In this document: positions 17,553-27,645 of the stretch, piece after piece | Layout: every line of letters starts with the position of its first letter | Position numbering within the stretch: position 1 is the first letter of the stretch | Origin: a candidate division WS1 bacterium | Lineage (GTDB): Bacteria; Armatimonadota; Zipacnadia; Zipacnadales; UBA5352 | DNA length: 44,750 nt | Direction of reading: 5' to 3' | Assembly: GCA_003566775.1 (NCBI GenBank) | Contig: PXBW01000089.1 | Coordinates: 1-44,750, forward strand | The notes under the pieces: model-generated | Databases searched by the model: none | What the model was told of the DNA's origin: nothing | The model's input: only the letters and a program-made list of their open reading frames with translations | Program-made: the position numbers and the translations under genes

Positions 17553-18887
17553 TTGTTTGAGACGCTGACCGAGCGACTTCAGAAGACCTTCAAACAGCTC
17601 AGTGGACGCGGCAAGCTGAGGGAGAAGGATATTCGCTCAGGCCTCAAAGAAGTGCAGATGGCGCTGCTTGAGGCGGATGTCAACTACAACGTCGTCAAGG
17701 ACTTCATCAGGGACATTCAGACCGAGGCGCTGGGCGAGGACATTCTCGAGGGCCTCAACCCCACCGAGCAACTCGTCAAGCTCGTCCACGACAAGCTGGT
17801 GGACCTCCTCGGCTCGGAGCAAGCGGACATTCAGTTCGCCGATGCACCGCCGACGGTCATTCTGCTGTGCGGCCTGCAGGGGAGCGGTAAGACTACCACG
17901 GCCGGGAAGCTGGCGCACAGACTTCAGAAGGAAGGGCGCCGCCCACTACTTGTCGCGACCGACGTCTATCGTCCCGCCGCCATCGAGCAGCTCAAGCAGG
18001 TCGGCGAAGATGTGGATGCCGAGGTCTTCACTCTCGGCGAGGGAGAGCCGGTCCGAATAACCGAAGCAGCGGTCTCGCACGCGCGGTCGAAGGCCTACGA
18101 CGTGGTCATCGTGGATACCGCCGGGCGCCTGCACATCGATAACGAGATGATGGAGGAGCTTGCGGCCCAGGCCGAGGTCGTCGATGATCCTGAGGTGCTG
18201 CTCGTAGTCGATGCGATGACCGGCCAGGAGGCCGTGAACGTCGCCGACGAGTTCCAGCAGGCACTCGAACTGGACGGCCTCGTGTTGACGAAGCTCGACG
18301 GTGACGCGCGAGGTGGTGCTGCGCTTTCCGCCCGTGCCGTGACCGGGAAGCCGATCAAACTGGTGGGACTGGGTGAGAAGCTCGACGCCCTCGAGACCTT
18401 CCATCCCGACCGGATGGCCTCGCGCATCCTCGGCATGGGTGATGTGCTGACACTGGTAGAAAAGGCGCAAGCCGCCGTCGATCAGGAGGAGGCGCAGAAG
18501 CTCCAGGAGCGGCTGATGACCGCTCAGTTTGATCTTGAGGACTTCCGCGACCACCTGCGTAATGTTCGGAAGATGGGGCCGCTCGATCAGGTCATGAAGA
18601 TGATCCCGGGCATGTCCCAACAGATGCCCGACGTCGGAGCGGCCGATCTTGATGAGAGAGAGCTCGACCGCGTCGAGGCGATCATCAACTCGATGACGCC
18701 CCAGGAGCGGCACAATCCAGGTGTGCTCAACGCAAGTCGCAAGCGACGTATTGCTACAGGAAGCGGCGTAACAGTTCAGGACGTAAATATCATGCTCAAG
18801 GAGTTTCGCCAACTGTCGAAGATGATGAAGCAACTGACCGGCGGCGGCAAAGCTCAGATCGGCAATATGAGCATAGGCCTCAAGTAG
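17553..18887 (+). CDS. ffh: Signal recognition particle protein Ffh
   Basis: TTG start; GLQGSGKTTTAGKLA, VIVDTAGR, TKLDGDARGGAAL, M domain ending QLTGGGKAQIGNM. Confidence 0.97.
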   Translation: MFETLTERLQKTFKQLSGRGKLREKDIRSGLKEVQMALLEADVNYNVVKDFIRDIQTEALGEDILEGLNPTEQLVKLVHDKLVDLLGSEQADIQFADAPPTVILLCGLQGSGKTTTAGKLAHRLQKEGRRPLLVATDVYRPAAIEQLKQVGEDVDAEVFTLGEGEPVRITEAAVSHARSKAYDVVIVDTAGRLHIDNEMMEELAAQAEVVDDPEVLLVVDAMTGQEAVNVADEFQQALELDGLVLTKLDGDARGGAALSARAVTGKPIKLVGLGEKLDALETFHPDRMASRILGMGDVLTLVEKAQAAVDQEEAQKLQERLMTAQFDLEDFRDHLRNVRKMGPLDQVMKMIPGMSQQMPDVGAADLDERELDRVEAIINSMTPQERHNPGVLNASRKRRIATGSGVTVQDVNIMLKEFRQLSKMMKQLTGGGKAQIGNMSIGLK

Positions 18888-18914
18888 CTGGAGGCCGAAG
18901 GGAGAGACGCAGGC

Positions 18915-19271
18915 TTGGCCACAAAGATTCGTCTCAAGAGATTCGGCGGCAGGCATGACCCGCATTACCGCATAGTAGTTGCAGACAGCCGGAAACAGAG
19001 AGATGGGCGCGCCATCGAGGAACTCGGTTACTACAGCACTGCCGGTTCGGCCCCTCAGTTGGAGGTAAACGCGGAACGGGTCGAATACTGGTTGGGCGTC
19101 GGCGCGATACCGACCGACACGGTCAAGTCGCTGCTCACGCGGGCCGGGGTAGTCGAAGGCCCCGACTGTGAGAGCGCGGAGACGGCATCCGACGAAGCAG
19201 AGACCGAGGACGCTGAGCAGACCGCCCAGGCAGACGCTGAAGCTGCCGAGGACGCCGACGAGACGGAATAG
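18915..19271 (+). CDS. rpsP: 30S ribosomal protein S16 with acidic C-terminal extension
   Basis: TTG start; KIRLKRFGGRHDPHYRIVVADSRKQRDGRAIEELGYY. Confidence 0.96.
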   Translation: MATKIRLKRFGGRHDPHYRIVVADSRKQRDGRAIEELGYYSTAGSAPQLEVNAERVEYWLGVGAIPTDTVKSLLTRAGVVEGPDCESAETASDEAETEDAEQTAQADAEAAEDADETE

Positions 19272-19350
19272 CACACTCAGTGTCGGCAGCATCGTAGCGC
19301 ACCTCCCAACACTCACATTCAATACCCGCTCACCATCGGGGGCATATTTG

Positions 19351-19581
19351 ATGCGCGAGTTAGTGGAGCTAATGGTCCGATCGATGGTTGACCACCCCGA
19401 ACAGGCGCATGTGAATGAGGTCGCGGGGGAAGGAATAGTCGTTTACGAGGTCTCGGTGGCCGAGGAGGACATCGGTAAGGTGATCGGCAAGGGGGGGCGC
19501 ATCGCCAACGCAATGCGCACCGTCGTGAAGGCTGCCGCCACCAGAGCCGACCGCAGAGCCACCGTTGAGATACTCTCCTGA
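19351..19581 (+). CDS. khpA: KH-domain RNA-binding protein KhpA (YlqC)
   Basis: MRELVELMVRSMVDHPEQAHV...EEDIGKVIGKGGRIANAMRTVVKAAA; position after rpsP. Confidence 0.92.
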   Translation: MRELVELMVRSMVDHPEQAHVNEVAGEGIVVYEVSVAEEDIGKVIGKGGRIANAMRTVVKAAATRADRRATVEILS

Positions 19582-19658
19582 CCCGGCGGCATCCGTCGCT
19601 CGAACGCCGGGAGGAGAACAGAATATTTGCCGGCCGATGCCGGCCTGGAGGATCCACA

Positions 19659-20156
19659 ATGGCCGATTCCGTGACAATCAAACGAGACGTCATATTGCGC
19701 GCGATCGTCACCGAAGGTTTGAAAGAAGAACTCGACAACGAGTTTGAAGAGGCTATCGAGCAGGTCGATCAGCGTCTGACACAGCTCGATGTCGGAGCGC
19801 GACAATATGTTTCCGAACTGCAGAAGAGTGACATACAGCAGGCGATGGCTGTGCGTCAGCAGATCGAGGCTGAGAAGCGCCGCTTCCGACAGGCGAAGGA
19901 TCAGATCATCCAGCGCCAGCGCCAGGTGGCGGAGCTGGAGGAGGGCACCGAGATCATCCGCGGTACAGTTGAGAGCGATGTTGAGATCTCGGTCGGGGAT
20001 AACCTTCAGACCGCCTTGCGGGGCGTCGAGATCGTCGTGAAGGACGACGAAGTCGTTGAGATCCGTGAGACTGAGGGCGGCATCAGCCCTGAAGACGCGC
20101 AAGAGGTGTCCCCGAGAATTGACGAAGAAGAGTCCTCCCCCATCGAGCTTGTCTGA
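19659..20156 (+). CDS. ylqD: YlqD-family protein
   Basis: SVTIKRDVILRAIVTEGLKEELDNEFEEAIEQVDQRL..., coiled coil, located between khpA and rimM as in Bacillus. Confidence 0.75.
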   Translation: MADSVTIKRDVILRAIVTEGLKEELDNEFEEAIEQVDQRLTQLDVGARQYVSELQKSDIQQAMAVRQQIEAEKRRFRQAKDQIIQRQRQVAELEEGTEIIRGTVESDVEISVGDNLQTALRGVEIVVKDDEVVEIRETEGGISPEDAQEVSPRIDEEESSPIELV

Positions 20157-20661
20157 CGAGGCGGGCGGCGACCACGTGGAGCTTGCCACCGTGGTCAAGC
20201 CCCATGGTCTCGACGGGAACGTCTGGGTCGACCTTAACACGGACTTTCCCGAGCGTCTGCCGGATTGGCCCGCACTCGAAATCGTCGGGCCGGGGGGGCC
20301 TGAGCGCGCGCGCGTGGAGGGCGTCAAAGGGATCGTAGGCAACCGTTGCATCGTGAAGCTGGCGGGAGTCAACGATCGGGATCAGGCGGAGGAGATTCGC
20401 GGTCATGTGCTTAGGATCCGGCGCGCCGACATACCTCCGCTGCCCGAGGGATCATACTACGACTTTCAGATAATCGGATTACGGGTCGTCACAAGCGGGG
20501 GACGCGATCTCGGTGAGGTGCGAAATATTCTGCGCACCGGTGCAAACGACATCTATGAAACCGATGAGGCGCTGATCCCCGTAATCGACAGCGTAGTGCA
20601 GGAGATCGACCTCGAACAGGGCAGAATCGTGATCGAAGAGGTAGAGGGGCTTATCGAGTAG
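20149..20661 (+). CDS. rimM: Ribosome maturation factor RimM
   Basis: [54 protein letters not shown] start inferred at 20149 overlapping the ylqD stop. Confidence 0.92.
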   Translation: MSDEAGGDHVELATVVKPHGLDGNVWVDLNTDFPERLPDWPALEIVGPGGPERARVEGVKGIVGNRCIVKLAGVNDRDQAEEIRGHVLRIRRADIPPLPEGSYYDFQIIGLRVVTSGGRDLGEVRNILRTGANDIYETDEALIPVIDSVVQEIDLEQGRIVIEEVEGLIE

Positions 20662-20672
20662 GCGATATCGGC

Positions 20673-21419
20673 GTGCGCGTGGATGTTGTGACGCTCTTTC
20701 CGGAAGTCATCGAGTGCGCGCTTGATTTCAGCATCATGGCGCGGGCGCGTTCTGCGGGCGCGGTGAAGTTCGGCATCAGGAATCCGCGCGACTGGACGAC
20801 CGATCGTCACCGCGTCGTTGATGACACCCCCTACGGCGGCGGTGCGGGGATGGTGCTCAAGCCCGAACCGCTTGTCGCCTGTGTTGAGGACACGATTGCC
20901 GCCGATGACGCCGCAGTTGTCCTGATGACGCCGCAGGGTGCGACACTGAGCCAGGCACATGTCAGGCGGCTGGCGCGGCTCGAGCAGATGATTGTGTTGT
21001 GCGGCCACTACGAGGGCGTTGATGAGCGTGCCCGGGAGGCCGTGGTAACCGACGAGATCTCGGTCGGTGATTATGTACTGACCGGTGGAGAGTTGCCTGC
21101 ACTGATATTGGTAGATGCGGTCGTCCGGCTGCTCCCCGGGGTGCTCGGGAATGAGGCCTCGACCCAGGAGGAATCCTTCGAAGACGACCTGCTCGAACAT
21201 CCGCATTACACGCGGCCGCCGGAGTTTCGAGGGATGAAGGTGCCCGAGGCCCTGCTTGAGGGCGATCATGCACGTGTGCGCCGCTGGCGACGGGAAATGT
21301 CACTGAGAAGAACCCTCCGCCGCCGACCGGATTTGCTGGCCAGAGCAGAGCTTGACCAGGAGGACAGAGAGCTTCTCCTGCGGATTATCGCCGAGAACAA
21401 TGAACCAGAGGCCGGTTAG
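20673..21419 (+). CDS. trmD: tRNA (guanine-N1)-methyltransferase TrmD
   Basis: [60 protein letters not shown]. Confidence 0.97.
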   Translation: MRVDVVTLFPEVIECALDFSIMARARSAGAVKFGIRNPRDWTTDRHRVVDDTPYGGGAGMVLKPEPLVACVEDTIAADDAAVVLMTPQGATLSQAHVRRLARLEQMIVLCGHYEGVDERAREAVVTDEISVGDYVLTGGELPALILVDAVVRLLPGVLGNEASTQEESFEDDLLEHPHYTRPPEFRGMKVPEALLEGDHARVRRWRREMSLRRTLRRRPDLLARAELDQEDRELLLRIIAENNEPEAG

Positions 21420-21448
21420 ACGGCCGGCATCAGTGAGGAGCAAGTGAG

Positions 21449-21883
21449 ATGACGGACCTGCTGAGACAGATAGAGGAAGAGAACAAGAAGGACGAGTTGC
21501 CCGACTTCCAACCCGGCGATACCGTCCGCGTGGCGGTCAAGGTGATCGAGGGAACAGGAGAGGAGCAGCGCGTGCGGCTGCAGTCGTTTGAGGGCGTGGT
21601 GCTTGCGCGCAGGGGCAGCGGCCTCAATGAGACATTCACGGTTCGCAGGGTGACCCACGGGGTGGGGGTTGAGCGCGTATTCCCGCTGCACTCACCTATC
21701 GTGGACAGCGTGGAAGTTACGCGTGCCGGAGATCCGCGACGCGCGAAGCTGTACTACCTCCGAGAGCGCATCGGACGCGGGGCGCGCGTGCGTGACCGGG
21801 TGGCGGCTAAGATATCGGAGGAAGTTGAATCCATCACGGAGCCGACAGGCGAGGAAGCAACCGCCGAGAATAGCGAGGAATAA
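21449..21883 (+). CDS. rplS: 50S ribosomal protein L19
   Basis: [64 protein letters not shown]. Confidence 0.97.
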   Translation: MTDLLRQIEEENKKDELPDFQPGDTVRVAVKVIEGTGEEQRVRLQSFEGVVLARRGSGLNETFTVRRVTHGVGVERVFPLHSPIVDSVEVTRAGDPRRAKLYYLRERIGRGARVRDRVAAKISEEVESITEPTGEEATAENSEE

Positions 21884-21884
21884 G

Positions 21885-22577
21885 TTGGAGGGAGCGCAGA
21901 CACTTCTCGCCTTCGACAATCCGTGGGAGATCGTCGGTCTGATATCGGTGATCGTCGCCATGCGGGTGGCGGTGCCCTACATCCCCGCGGGGAGGTCAGT
22001 ACGCGCGACAATCCTCGAGTTCGTCGATTCAGGGCTCGTAGCGGCGTTGCTTGTGTTCTGCCTGCTTCGCCCCTTCGTGATCCAGGCGTTCTACATCCCG
22101 TCGGGATCGATGATTCCAACACTCGATGTGGGCGATCGTATCCTCGTGAACAAGTTCGTGTATTTCTTCCGCGATCCCGAACCGGATGAGATTATCGTGT
22201 TCAACGCGCCCCCGGCCGCCTCGGTATCGGACAAGGACTTCATCAAGCGAGTAGTGGGGTCACCCGGTGACAGTATCTCCGTCTGGGACGGTGCGCTCCA
22301 CCGTAACGGGGAGCGAGTTGAAGAGCCGTACCTGGCGGAGCGTCCGCGCTATGTCTGGCCTGATCCCAACAATCCCGGCGAGTCTCTTTTGGTTCCGGAT
22401 GACAAGTATGTACTGTTCGGGGATAACCGCAATGACTCCAACGACAGTCATCGCTGGGGCGAGTTCGATCCGAATACCGGACAGTGGCGTCCCGAACCAT
22501 TCGTGCCTGAGGAGAACGTGCTTGGAAGAGCGATGGTGGTCTTCTGGCCGCCGCATCGTATCGGAATACTCCGCTGA
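21885..22577 (+). CDS. lepB: Signal peptidase I
   Basis: FYIPSGSMIPTLDVGDRILVNKF, DFIKRVVGSPGD, YVLFGDNRNDSNDSHRWG; TTG start directly after rplS. Confidence 0.94.
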   Translation: MEGAQTLLAFDNPWEIVGLISVIVAMRVAVPYIPAGRSVRATILEFVDSGLVAALLVFCLLRPFVIQAFYIPSGSMIPTLDVGDRILVNKFVYFFRDPEPDEIIVFNAPPAASVSDKDFIKRVVGSPGDSISVWDGALHRNGERVEEPYLAERPRYVWPDPNNPGESLLVPDDKYVLFGDNRNDSNDSHRWGEFDPNTGQWRPEPFVPEENVLGRAMVVFWPPHRIGILR

Positions 22578-22606
22578 CACGCTGCGGGATAACGAAGCAG
22601 TCTCAC

Positions 22607-22636
22607 AGCCCGAATCGGCCTGCACCGGTTCGGGCT
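22607..22636 (+). terminator. Hairpin between lepB and rnhB (terminator/attenuator-like)
   Basis: AGCCCGAA...TTCGGGCT followed by TT. Confidence 0.5.
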
Positions 22637-22698
22637 TTACAAGTTTGCGGAAATGAGGTAGGAGTCCGTCAGGTGAGAGCAGTGTCCGGGAGCAGGCG

Positions 22699-23388
22699 AT
22701 GACGGTCGAGCAGGAGACGCAATACGGGTTCGGTGAGCCCGATGAATGGGCATTCGCGCAGGGCTATGAGCTTGTGGCGGGCGTTGACGAGGTCGGGCGA
22801 GGCGCAATGGCAGGTCCTCTCGTCGCTGCAGCGGTCATCATCAGTCCGGATACTGTGCCGACGATGGCCGCGGACTCGAAAACGCTCTCGGTCGAACAGC
22901 GCAATGAGGCCTGTGAGGAGATTCGACAGAGTTCAATCGCCTGGGCCATCGGCGTGGTCGAGCCGGATATGATCGATCGGCTCAATGTCTGGGGAGCGAC
23001 CTGTCTCGCGATGCGCCGCGCTCTTGAGGGCCTGAGGGTCCGGCCAGACTTCACGCTGATCGACGGCCTCGAGCCTCGGGGGATTCAGGTGCCCTACCGC
23101 TGCTTCATCGGCGGAGACGCCTGCTCGCCACGAATTGGCGCGGCCTCGATCCTCGCCAAGGTAATGCGCGACCGCATGATGGAGCGGCTCGCGCTCATCT
23201 ACCGGGGGTACGGTTTAGAGTGTAATCGGGGGTATATGACCCTCGAGCACAGGAAAGCAGTCAGGCGGCTCGGTCCGAGCCCGATTCACCGACGGCGCTT
23301 CCGTCTCGTGGCCGAGATGCGGGGCAACCATCTGCCGTTCGATCCGAAGGAGATGGCAGGTCTGACAGAGAGTGGTGCAGGACAATGA
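22699..23388 (+). CDS. rnhB: Ribonuclease HII
   Basis: [46 protein letters not shown]. Confidence 0.95.
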   Translation: MTVEQETQYGFGEPDEWAFAQGYELVAGVDEVGRGAMAGPLVAAAVIISPDTVPTMAADSKTLSVEQRNEACEEIRQSSIAWAIGVVEPDMIDRLNVWGATCLAMRRALEGLRVRPDFTLIDGLEPRGIQVPYRCFIGGDACSPRIGAASILAKVMRDRMMERLALIYRGYGLECNRGYMTLEHRKAVRRLGPSPIHRRRFRLVAEMRGNHLPFDPKEMAGLTESGAGQ

Positions 23389-24014
23389 CCCGCAATGGTT
23401 TCACTCTCATCGAACTGCTGGTAGTCATCGCGATCATCGCCGTGCTGGCCGCAATCCTTTTTCCGGTGCTTGGTCGCGCCCGGGCCAGTGCACGGCGCAC
23501 GCAGTGTATCAGCAACCTCAGACAACTCGGTTTGGCTCTGGAGATGTATGCCTCCGACTATCGCGACCTGTATCCGTGGGCGAAGGATTCGGCGGATACA
23601 CACGTGCCGGAGATATGGTCCCCGCACCCTGAGTGGCAGTCGAAGCTTGCGGATATGCCCCGTCTGATCGATGTCCTGCAATCCTACACAGCAAGCCGCG
23701 AAGTGTTCCGTTGCCCCTCGGACATCGGCTACGACCATCTGGAGGGCACCTCTATCCCGCTCGACGCCAGCCCGTCGGCCTTCGACGCCCTCGGGAGCAG
23801 CTATCACTGGCGCACTGAGGTGGCTTTCGAGCGCCTGGGGCCATCGCTGCTGCGCCGTCCCGTGGAGACGAATGTAATGATGGACGGGCACGGTTCGTGG
23901 CATGGAGGCGACACGCATCGTGAGGGCCGATGGAACGTGCTTTTCGGGGACGGGCACGTTGCGAACATAAACTACGATCAGCTTTATGAAGCCTGGTGGA
24001 CGCCGGTGCGGTGA
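23385..24014 (+). CDS. DUF1559-like type II secretion prepilin/pseudopilin
   Basis: [59 protein letters not shown]...VLFGDGHV; overlaps the rnhB stop by 4 nt (ATGA). Confidence 0.93.
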   Translation: MTRNGFTLIELLVVIAIIAVLAAILFPVLGRARASARRTQCISNLRQLGLALEMYASDYRDLYPWAKDSADTHVPEIWSPHPEWQSKLADMPRLIDVLQSYTASREVFRCPSDIGYDHLEGTSIPLDASPSAFDALGSSYHWRTEVAFERLGPSLLRRPVETNVMMDGHGSWHGGDTHREGRWNVLFGDGHVANINYDQLYEAWWTPVR

Positions 24015-24159
24015 GGCATCGTCTCCGAACTGAGAAGACCGGTTCGGCCGAGGGTGGTCTGAGTTCACCAGCAGGAAAAGGCGTGTTGCCTTCCCGCTCT
24101 CCGGCAGGGCAGGTCATCTCCCCCACCGCGGTCAATCTTCACCGCGCTCACAGCCACCG

Positions 24160-24960
24160 ATGAAAGGCCATGTCTCCATGCTCATTACCACGCTCGGCAC
24201 CAGTCACGGCAGTCACACCATGACCCGTAACAACACCGCAACGCTCTTTGAGACCGGAGGATTCTCGTATCTCGTTGACTGCGGAGAGCCGGTCGCAGGC
24301 AGTTGCCGGCGCGCGGGGAAGGACCTGGGGGACTTCCGCGCACTCTTCGTCACGCACCTGCACGCCGATCATGTCGGAGGGCTTGCGCAACTGACCAACA
24401 TGCTCAAGCACGGCCGCAAGGAGGAGCAGACCGTAACCTACTGTCTTCCCGCGGAAGGCATTGACCGCATGCAGGCGTACCTCGAGATGCTCTACATCGC
24501 GCCAGAACTCCGTCCGTTCAACCTCGAACTCTTCGGCGTGCAGGAGGGGCCGTGCTATGAGGATGAACGGATTTCGGTCACTGCTCTGCCCAGTGGGCAT
24601 CTGGAGAATCTGGGTCAGCAGTACGCCGAGCGGGGCTATCCGAATCACGGACAGGCATTCAGCTACCGGATGGAGGTGGAGGGGAAGCGCGTCGGCTTCA
24701 GCGGCGATCTGCCGCGCGACTTTCGCTACCTCGACCGCCTCGTTGCGGATCCTCTCGATCTTCTGATAATGGAGATGACGCATATCCGCCCCGAGGATGT
24801 GCTGCCGTGGCTCGCCGACAGGCCGATCGCGAAGCTGCTGCTCACGCACATATGGGATCCGTATCACGGCGCCGGGGAGGATATGCTGCGCGAGATGTGC
24901 TTCGAACACCTCTCTTTCCCGTTCACTATCGCGCGCGACGGCATGGAGATCGAGCTTTGA
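24160..24960 (+). CDS. MBL-fold metallo-hydrolase (RNase Z-like)
   Basis: LFVTHLHADHVGGL, VGFSGDLPRDFRYL, LLLTHIWDPYH; ATG at 24178 (MLITTLGTSHG) also plausible. Confidence 0.85.
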   Translation: MKGHVSMLITTLGTSHGSHTMTRNNTATLFETGGFSYLVDCGEPVAGSCRRAGKDLGDFRALFVTHLHADHVGGLAQLTNMLKHGRKEEQTVTYCLPAEGIDRMQAYLEMLYIAPELRPFNLELFGVQEGPCYEDERISVTALPSGHLENLGQQYAERGYPNHGQAFSYRMEVEGKRVGFSGDLPRDFRYLDRLVADPLDLLIMEMTHIRPEDVLPWLADRPIAKLLLTHIWDPYHGAGEDMLREMCFEHLSFPFTIARDGMEIEL

Positions 24961-25019
24961 GGCGAGGTGGTGATGTGGGCTGGTGCGGGGTCTCCCCGGG
25001 TTCGCAAGTGGAATACGAG

Positions 25020-25052
25020 CAACGGCCGTCACGTAGATCGCGACGGCCGTTG
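25020..25052. terminator. Bidirectional terminator-like hairpin between convergent MBL and argG genes
   Basis: CAACGGCCGTC - 11 nt - GACGGCCGTTG, 11-bp perfect stem. Confidence 0.6.
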
Positions 25053-25097
25053 CCGCGTGAAGCGTGCGCTACCGAATTGGTGGCGTGATCTGCCGGC

Positions 25098-26339
25098 TCA
25101 TCTGTCCTCGTCCTCGAGGAAAGGGATTCCGCGCTTGCTGACGATCTTGTACTGCAGCGCGTGGATCTTCGTGGCCGGGCCGGAGTCAGGCTGCGTGAAG
25201 TCGGAGGTCGCCAGCGACCGAAGCTCGGGCGCGAAGAGACCGCTGTCCGACTCGCGGCTGACTATGTCGATGTTGCCCTTGTAAAGCGAGACCACGTACT
25301 TCCCGTTGACCACGGACTGCGAGTTCTCGATGAAAGCGGCGCAGTCGTCGGTGAAGGGGTGGAACCATGCGCCGTGATAGACCTGGTAGGCCCAGAGGCG
25401 CTCGATGTTGGGCTTGTTCTGCACCTGCTCCTTGGTGAGGCAGAGCTGTTCGAGATCTCGGTGCAGCTTGAGTATCACCTGTGCCGCCGGAGCCTCGTAG
25501 ACCTCACGGGACTTCAGTGCGATCAGCCCGTCCTCGAACATGTCGATCTTACCGATCGCGTGCTTCCCGGCGACCTCGTTGAGGTAGTGGATAATGTTCG
25601 CCAGGCCGCTGACATCATCGACACGTACCGGGATGCCGGCCTCGAACTCGACGGTGACCTCCTGAGCCTCATCGGGCGCATTCTCGGGGAACTGGTACCA
25701 GACGTACTCTTCCTCGGGGATGCGCATCTGCAGGTTGTCTACCTCCCCCGAGCCGATGGAGCGGCACCACATGGTCAGATCGTCGCCGATGCCTGCTTTG
25801 TAGGGGAGTCCGTAGTAGTCGCAGAGTTCCTTCTCCTGCTGGCGGGTGAAGTCGAACTCGCGCACCGGCACGATGACCTCGAGGTCTGGCGCGAAGATGG
25901 CGAAGACGTTCGCCATGCGGTACTGGTCGTTGCCCTTGCCGGTCGAGCCCTCGCAGATGGCGTCACAGCCCTGCTCCACGGCGTACTCGGCCACGCGGCG
26001 GGCGATGAGCTGTCGGGTCATCGAGGTGGCAACCGGGTAGCCGAGATAGTCGGCGTTGGCACGGATGGCGCGGGCGACCCAGTCGTTGGCGAACTCGTCG
26101 GTGGCCTCCATCATCTCCCATGGGACACCGACCTGCTCGGCCTTCGAGCGGCAGTCCTCGATCTCCTGATCGGTGAGGCCGACGTTTACGGTAACGGCAA
26201 GGACCTCCTCAGCGCCATAGTACTCCGAGAGCAGCTTGATCGCGAGCGTGGAGTCGAGGCCGCCCGAGAATGCGAGCGCGACCTTCTTGACCTGAGGGAT
26301 ATCTACCTTCGGCTGATAATCGGGATGCTGATCGGGCAT
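25098..26339 (-). CDS. argG: Argininosuccinate synthase
   Basis: KVALAFSGGLDSTLAIKLL, CEGSTGKGNDQYR, VYHGAWFHP. Confidence 0.95.
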   Translation of the reverse strand: MPDQHPDYQPKVDIPQVKKVALAFSGGLDSTLAIKLLSEYYGAEEVLAVTVNVGLTDQEIEDCRSKAEQVGVPWEMMEATDEFANDWVARAIRANADYLGYPVATSMTRQLIARRVAEYAVEQGCDAICEGSTGKGNDQYRMANVFAIFAPDLEVIVPVREFDFTRQQEKELCDYYGLPYKAGIGDDLTMWCRSIGSGEVDNLQMRIPEEEYVWYQFPENAPDEAQEVTVEFEAGIPVRVDDVSGLANIIHYLNEVAGKHAIGKIDMFEDGLIALKSREVYEAPAAQVILKLHRDLEQLCLTKEQVQNKPNIERLWAYQVYHGAWFHPFTDDCAAFIENSQSVVNGKYVVSLYKGNIDIVSRESDSGLFAPELRSLATSDFTQPDSGPATKIHALQYKIVSKRGIPFLEDEDR

Positions 26340-26398
26340 TAGACTAACCTCCTGTTTGTGATCTTTTCAAAGCGGGCCGGACGGGCCGGCGCCTGTGC

Positions 26399-27598
26399 TC
26401 ACGTTTGCGCTTCTTCGACGGGCTCCTCGCAGTAACCGCATGCAAGGCGACCGCCGGACAGTCGTTTGAAGAAGCTCGAGACGAAACGCTCTTCGTTGCT
26501 GATACAATGAACGTTGCGGCAGTCCACATCGGCCGGAGCGGGCACCTCCTTCGCCTCGCCCGCACCGGCGTTCGTCCTGGCGCGTCCGGGCGCTCCCTCT
26601 TCGGGCCGCTCCTGCGGCGTGGCAAAGCCACGGAAGCCGTCTCGGGGCTGTTCGATCAGGCCGAGCAGGTGCGCCACGAGCGCCATGCGCACTGCCACGC
26701 CTCCGTGAGCCTGCTCGAAGTAAACTGCGCGCGGATCATCGTCGATCTCCGGATCGATCTCATCGACCCGCGGGAGCGGATGCATGAGGATCATGTCCTC
26801 AGGCGCGCGGTCCATCAGGGCGGCGTTGATGACGAAATCGGCCGCAATCTCGCGCGCGTTGGCCTGCTGCTCTTCGGAAAAGCGCTCGATCTGCACGCGG
26901 GTCGCGTAAAGCACGTCGAGTTCATCGAGCACCTCGTCGATAGCGTTGACTGAGACGGGCGGTTCAGCGGCGGTATCCTCGATCTGGCTGAGGTGGCGCT
27001 GCGGCATCGAGAGGGTCTCGGGTGAGATGCAGATGATGCGTGAACCGAGGCGGGACAGGGCGGGCCCGAGTGAGTGTACGGTGCGACCGTATCTGAGATC
27101 GCCCATCAGCCCGACCGTGAGGCCATCAAAGTGGCCCTTAGTGCGCATGATGCAGAACAGATCGGTGAGGGTCTGCGTGGGATGGGAGTGCGCGCCGTCC
27201 CCGGCGTTTATCACCGGGATCGTGGCAGCGTCAGCGGCGACTTTCGCGGCCCCCATCTTCGGGTGACGGATCACCAGCACGTCGGCGTAGCCGCTCAACG
27301 TTCGAGCCGTGTCCGCGAGACTCTCGCCCTTAGAGACCGAGGATCCCGCCGGATCGGCGAATCCGAGGACGCCGCCGCCGAGTCGCAGCATCGCGCTCTC
27401 GAAGGAGAGCCTCGTACGCGTGCTCGGTTCGAAGAAGGCGGTGGCCATGATGCGATCGAGGCGCTCTGCGCTCTGCCGCGTCTCAGGGTCATCGAGACCG
27501 ATCGCCTCGGCCATCGCCGCCGCACTCTCCATGAGCGCGTCGATCTCCTGTGCGCTAAGATCGGACATGTTGATCAGGTCGCGTCCGGCAAGTGACAC
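26399..27598 (-). CDS. pyrB: Aspartate carbamoyltransferase catalytic chain with C-terminal PyrI-like zinc-binding domain
   Basis: FFEPSTRTRLSFESAMLRLGG, INAGDGAHSHPTQTLTDLF, MHPLPRVDEI; C-terminal CRNVHCISNEERFVSSFFKRLSGGRLACGYCEE. Confidence 0.95.
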   Translation of the reverse strand: MSLAGRDLINMSDLSAQEIDALMESAAAMAEAIGLDDPETRQSAERLDRIMATAFFEPSTRTRLSFESAMLRLGGGVLGFADPAGSSVSKGESLADTARTLSGYADVLVIRHPKMGAAKVAADAATIPVINAGDGAHSHPTQTLTDLFCIMRTKGHFDGLTVGLMGDLRYGRTVHSLGPALSRLGSRIICISPETLSMPQRHLSQIEDTAAEPPVSVNAIDEVLDELDVLYATRVQIERFSEEQQANAREIAADFVINAALMDRAPEDMILMHPLPRVDEIDPEIDDDPRAVYFEQAHGGVAVRMALVAHLLGLIEQPRDGFRGFATPQERPEEGAPGRARTNAGAGEAKEVPAPADVDCRNVHCISNEERFVSSFFKRLSGGRLACGYCEEPVEEAQT

Positions 27599-27645
27599 GG
27601 ATCCGCCTCCCTCTCCGTCAAGAACTGCCGCCCCAGAGAAGATCG

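Noticed and set aside
17946-19322. 458-aa minus ORF
   Set aside because: Antisense to ffh/rpsP.
25161-26342. 393-aa plus ORF
   Set aside because: Exact shadow of argG on the opposite strand.
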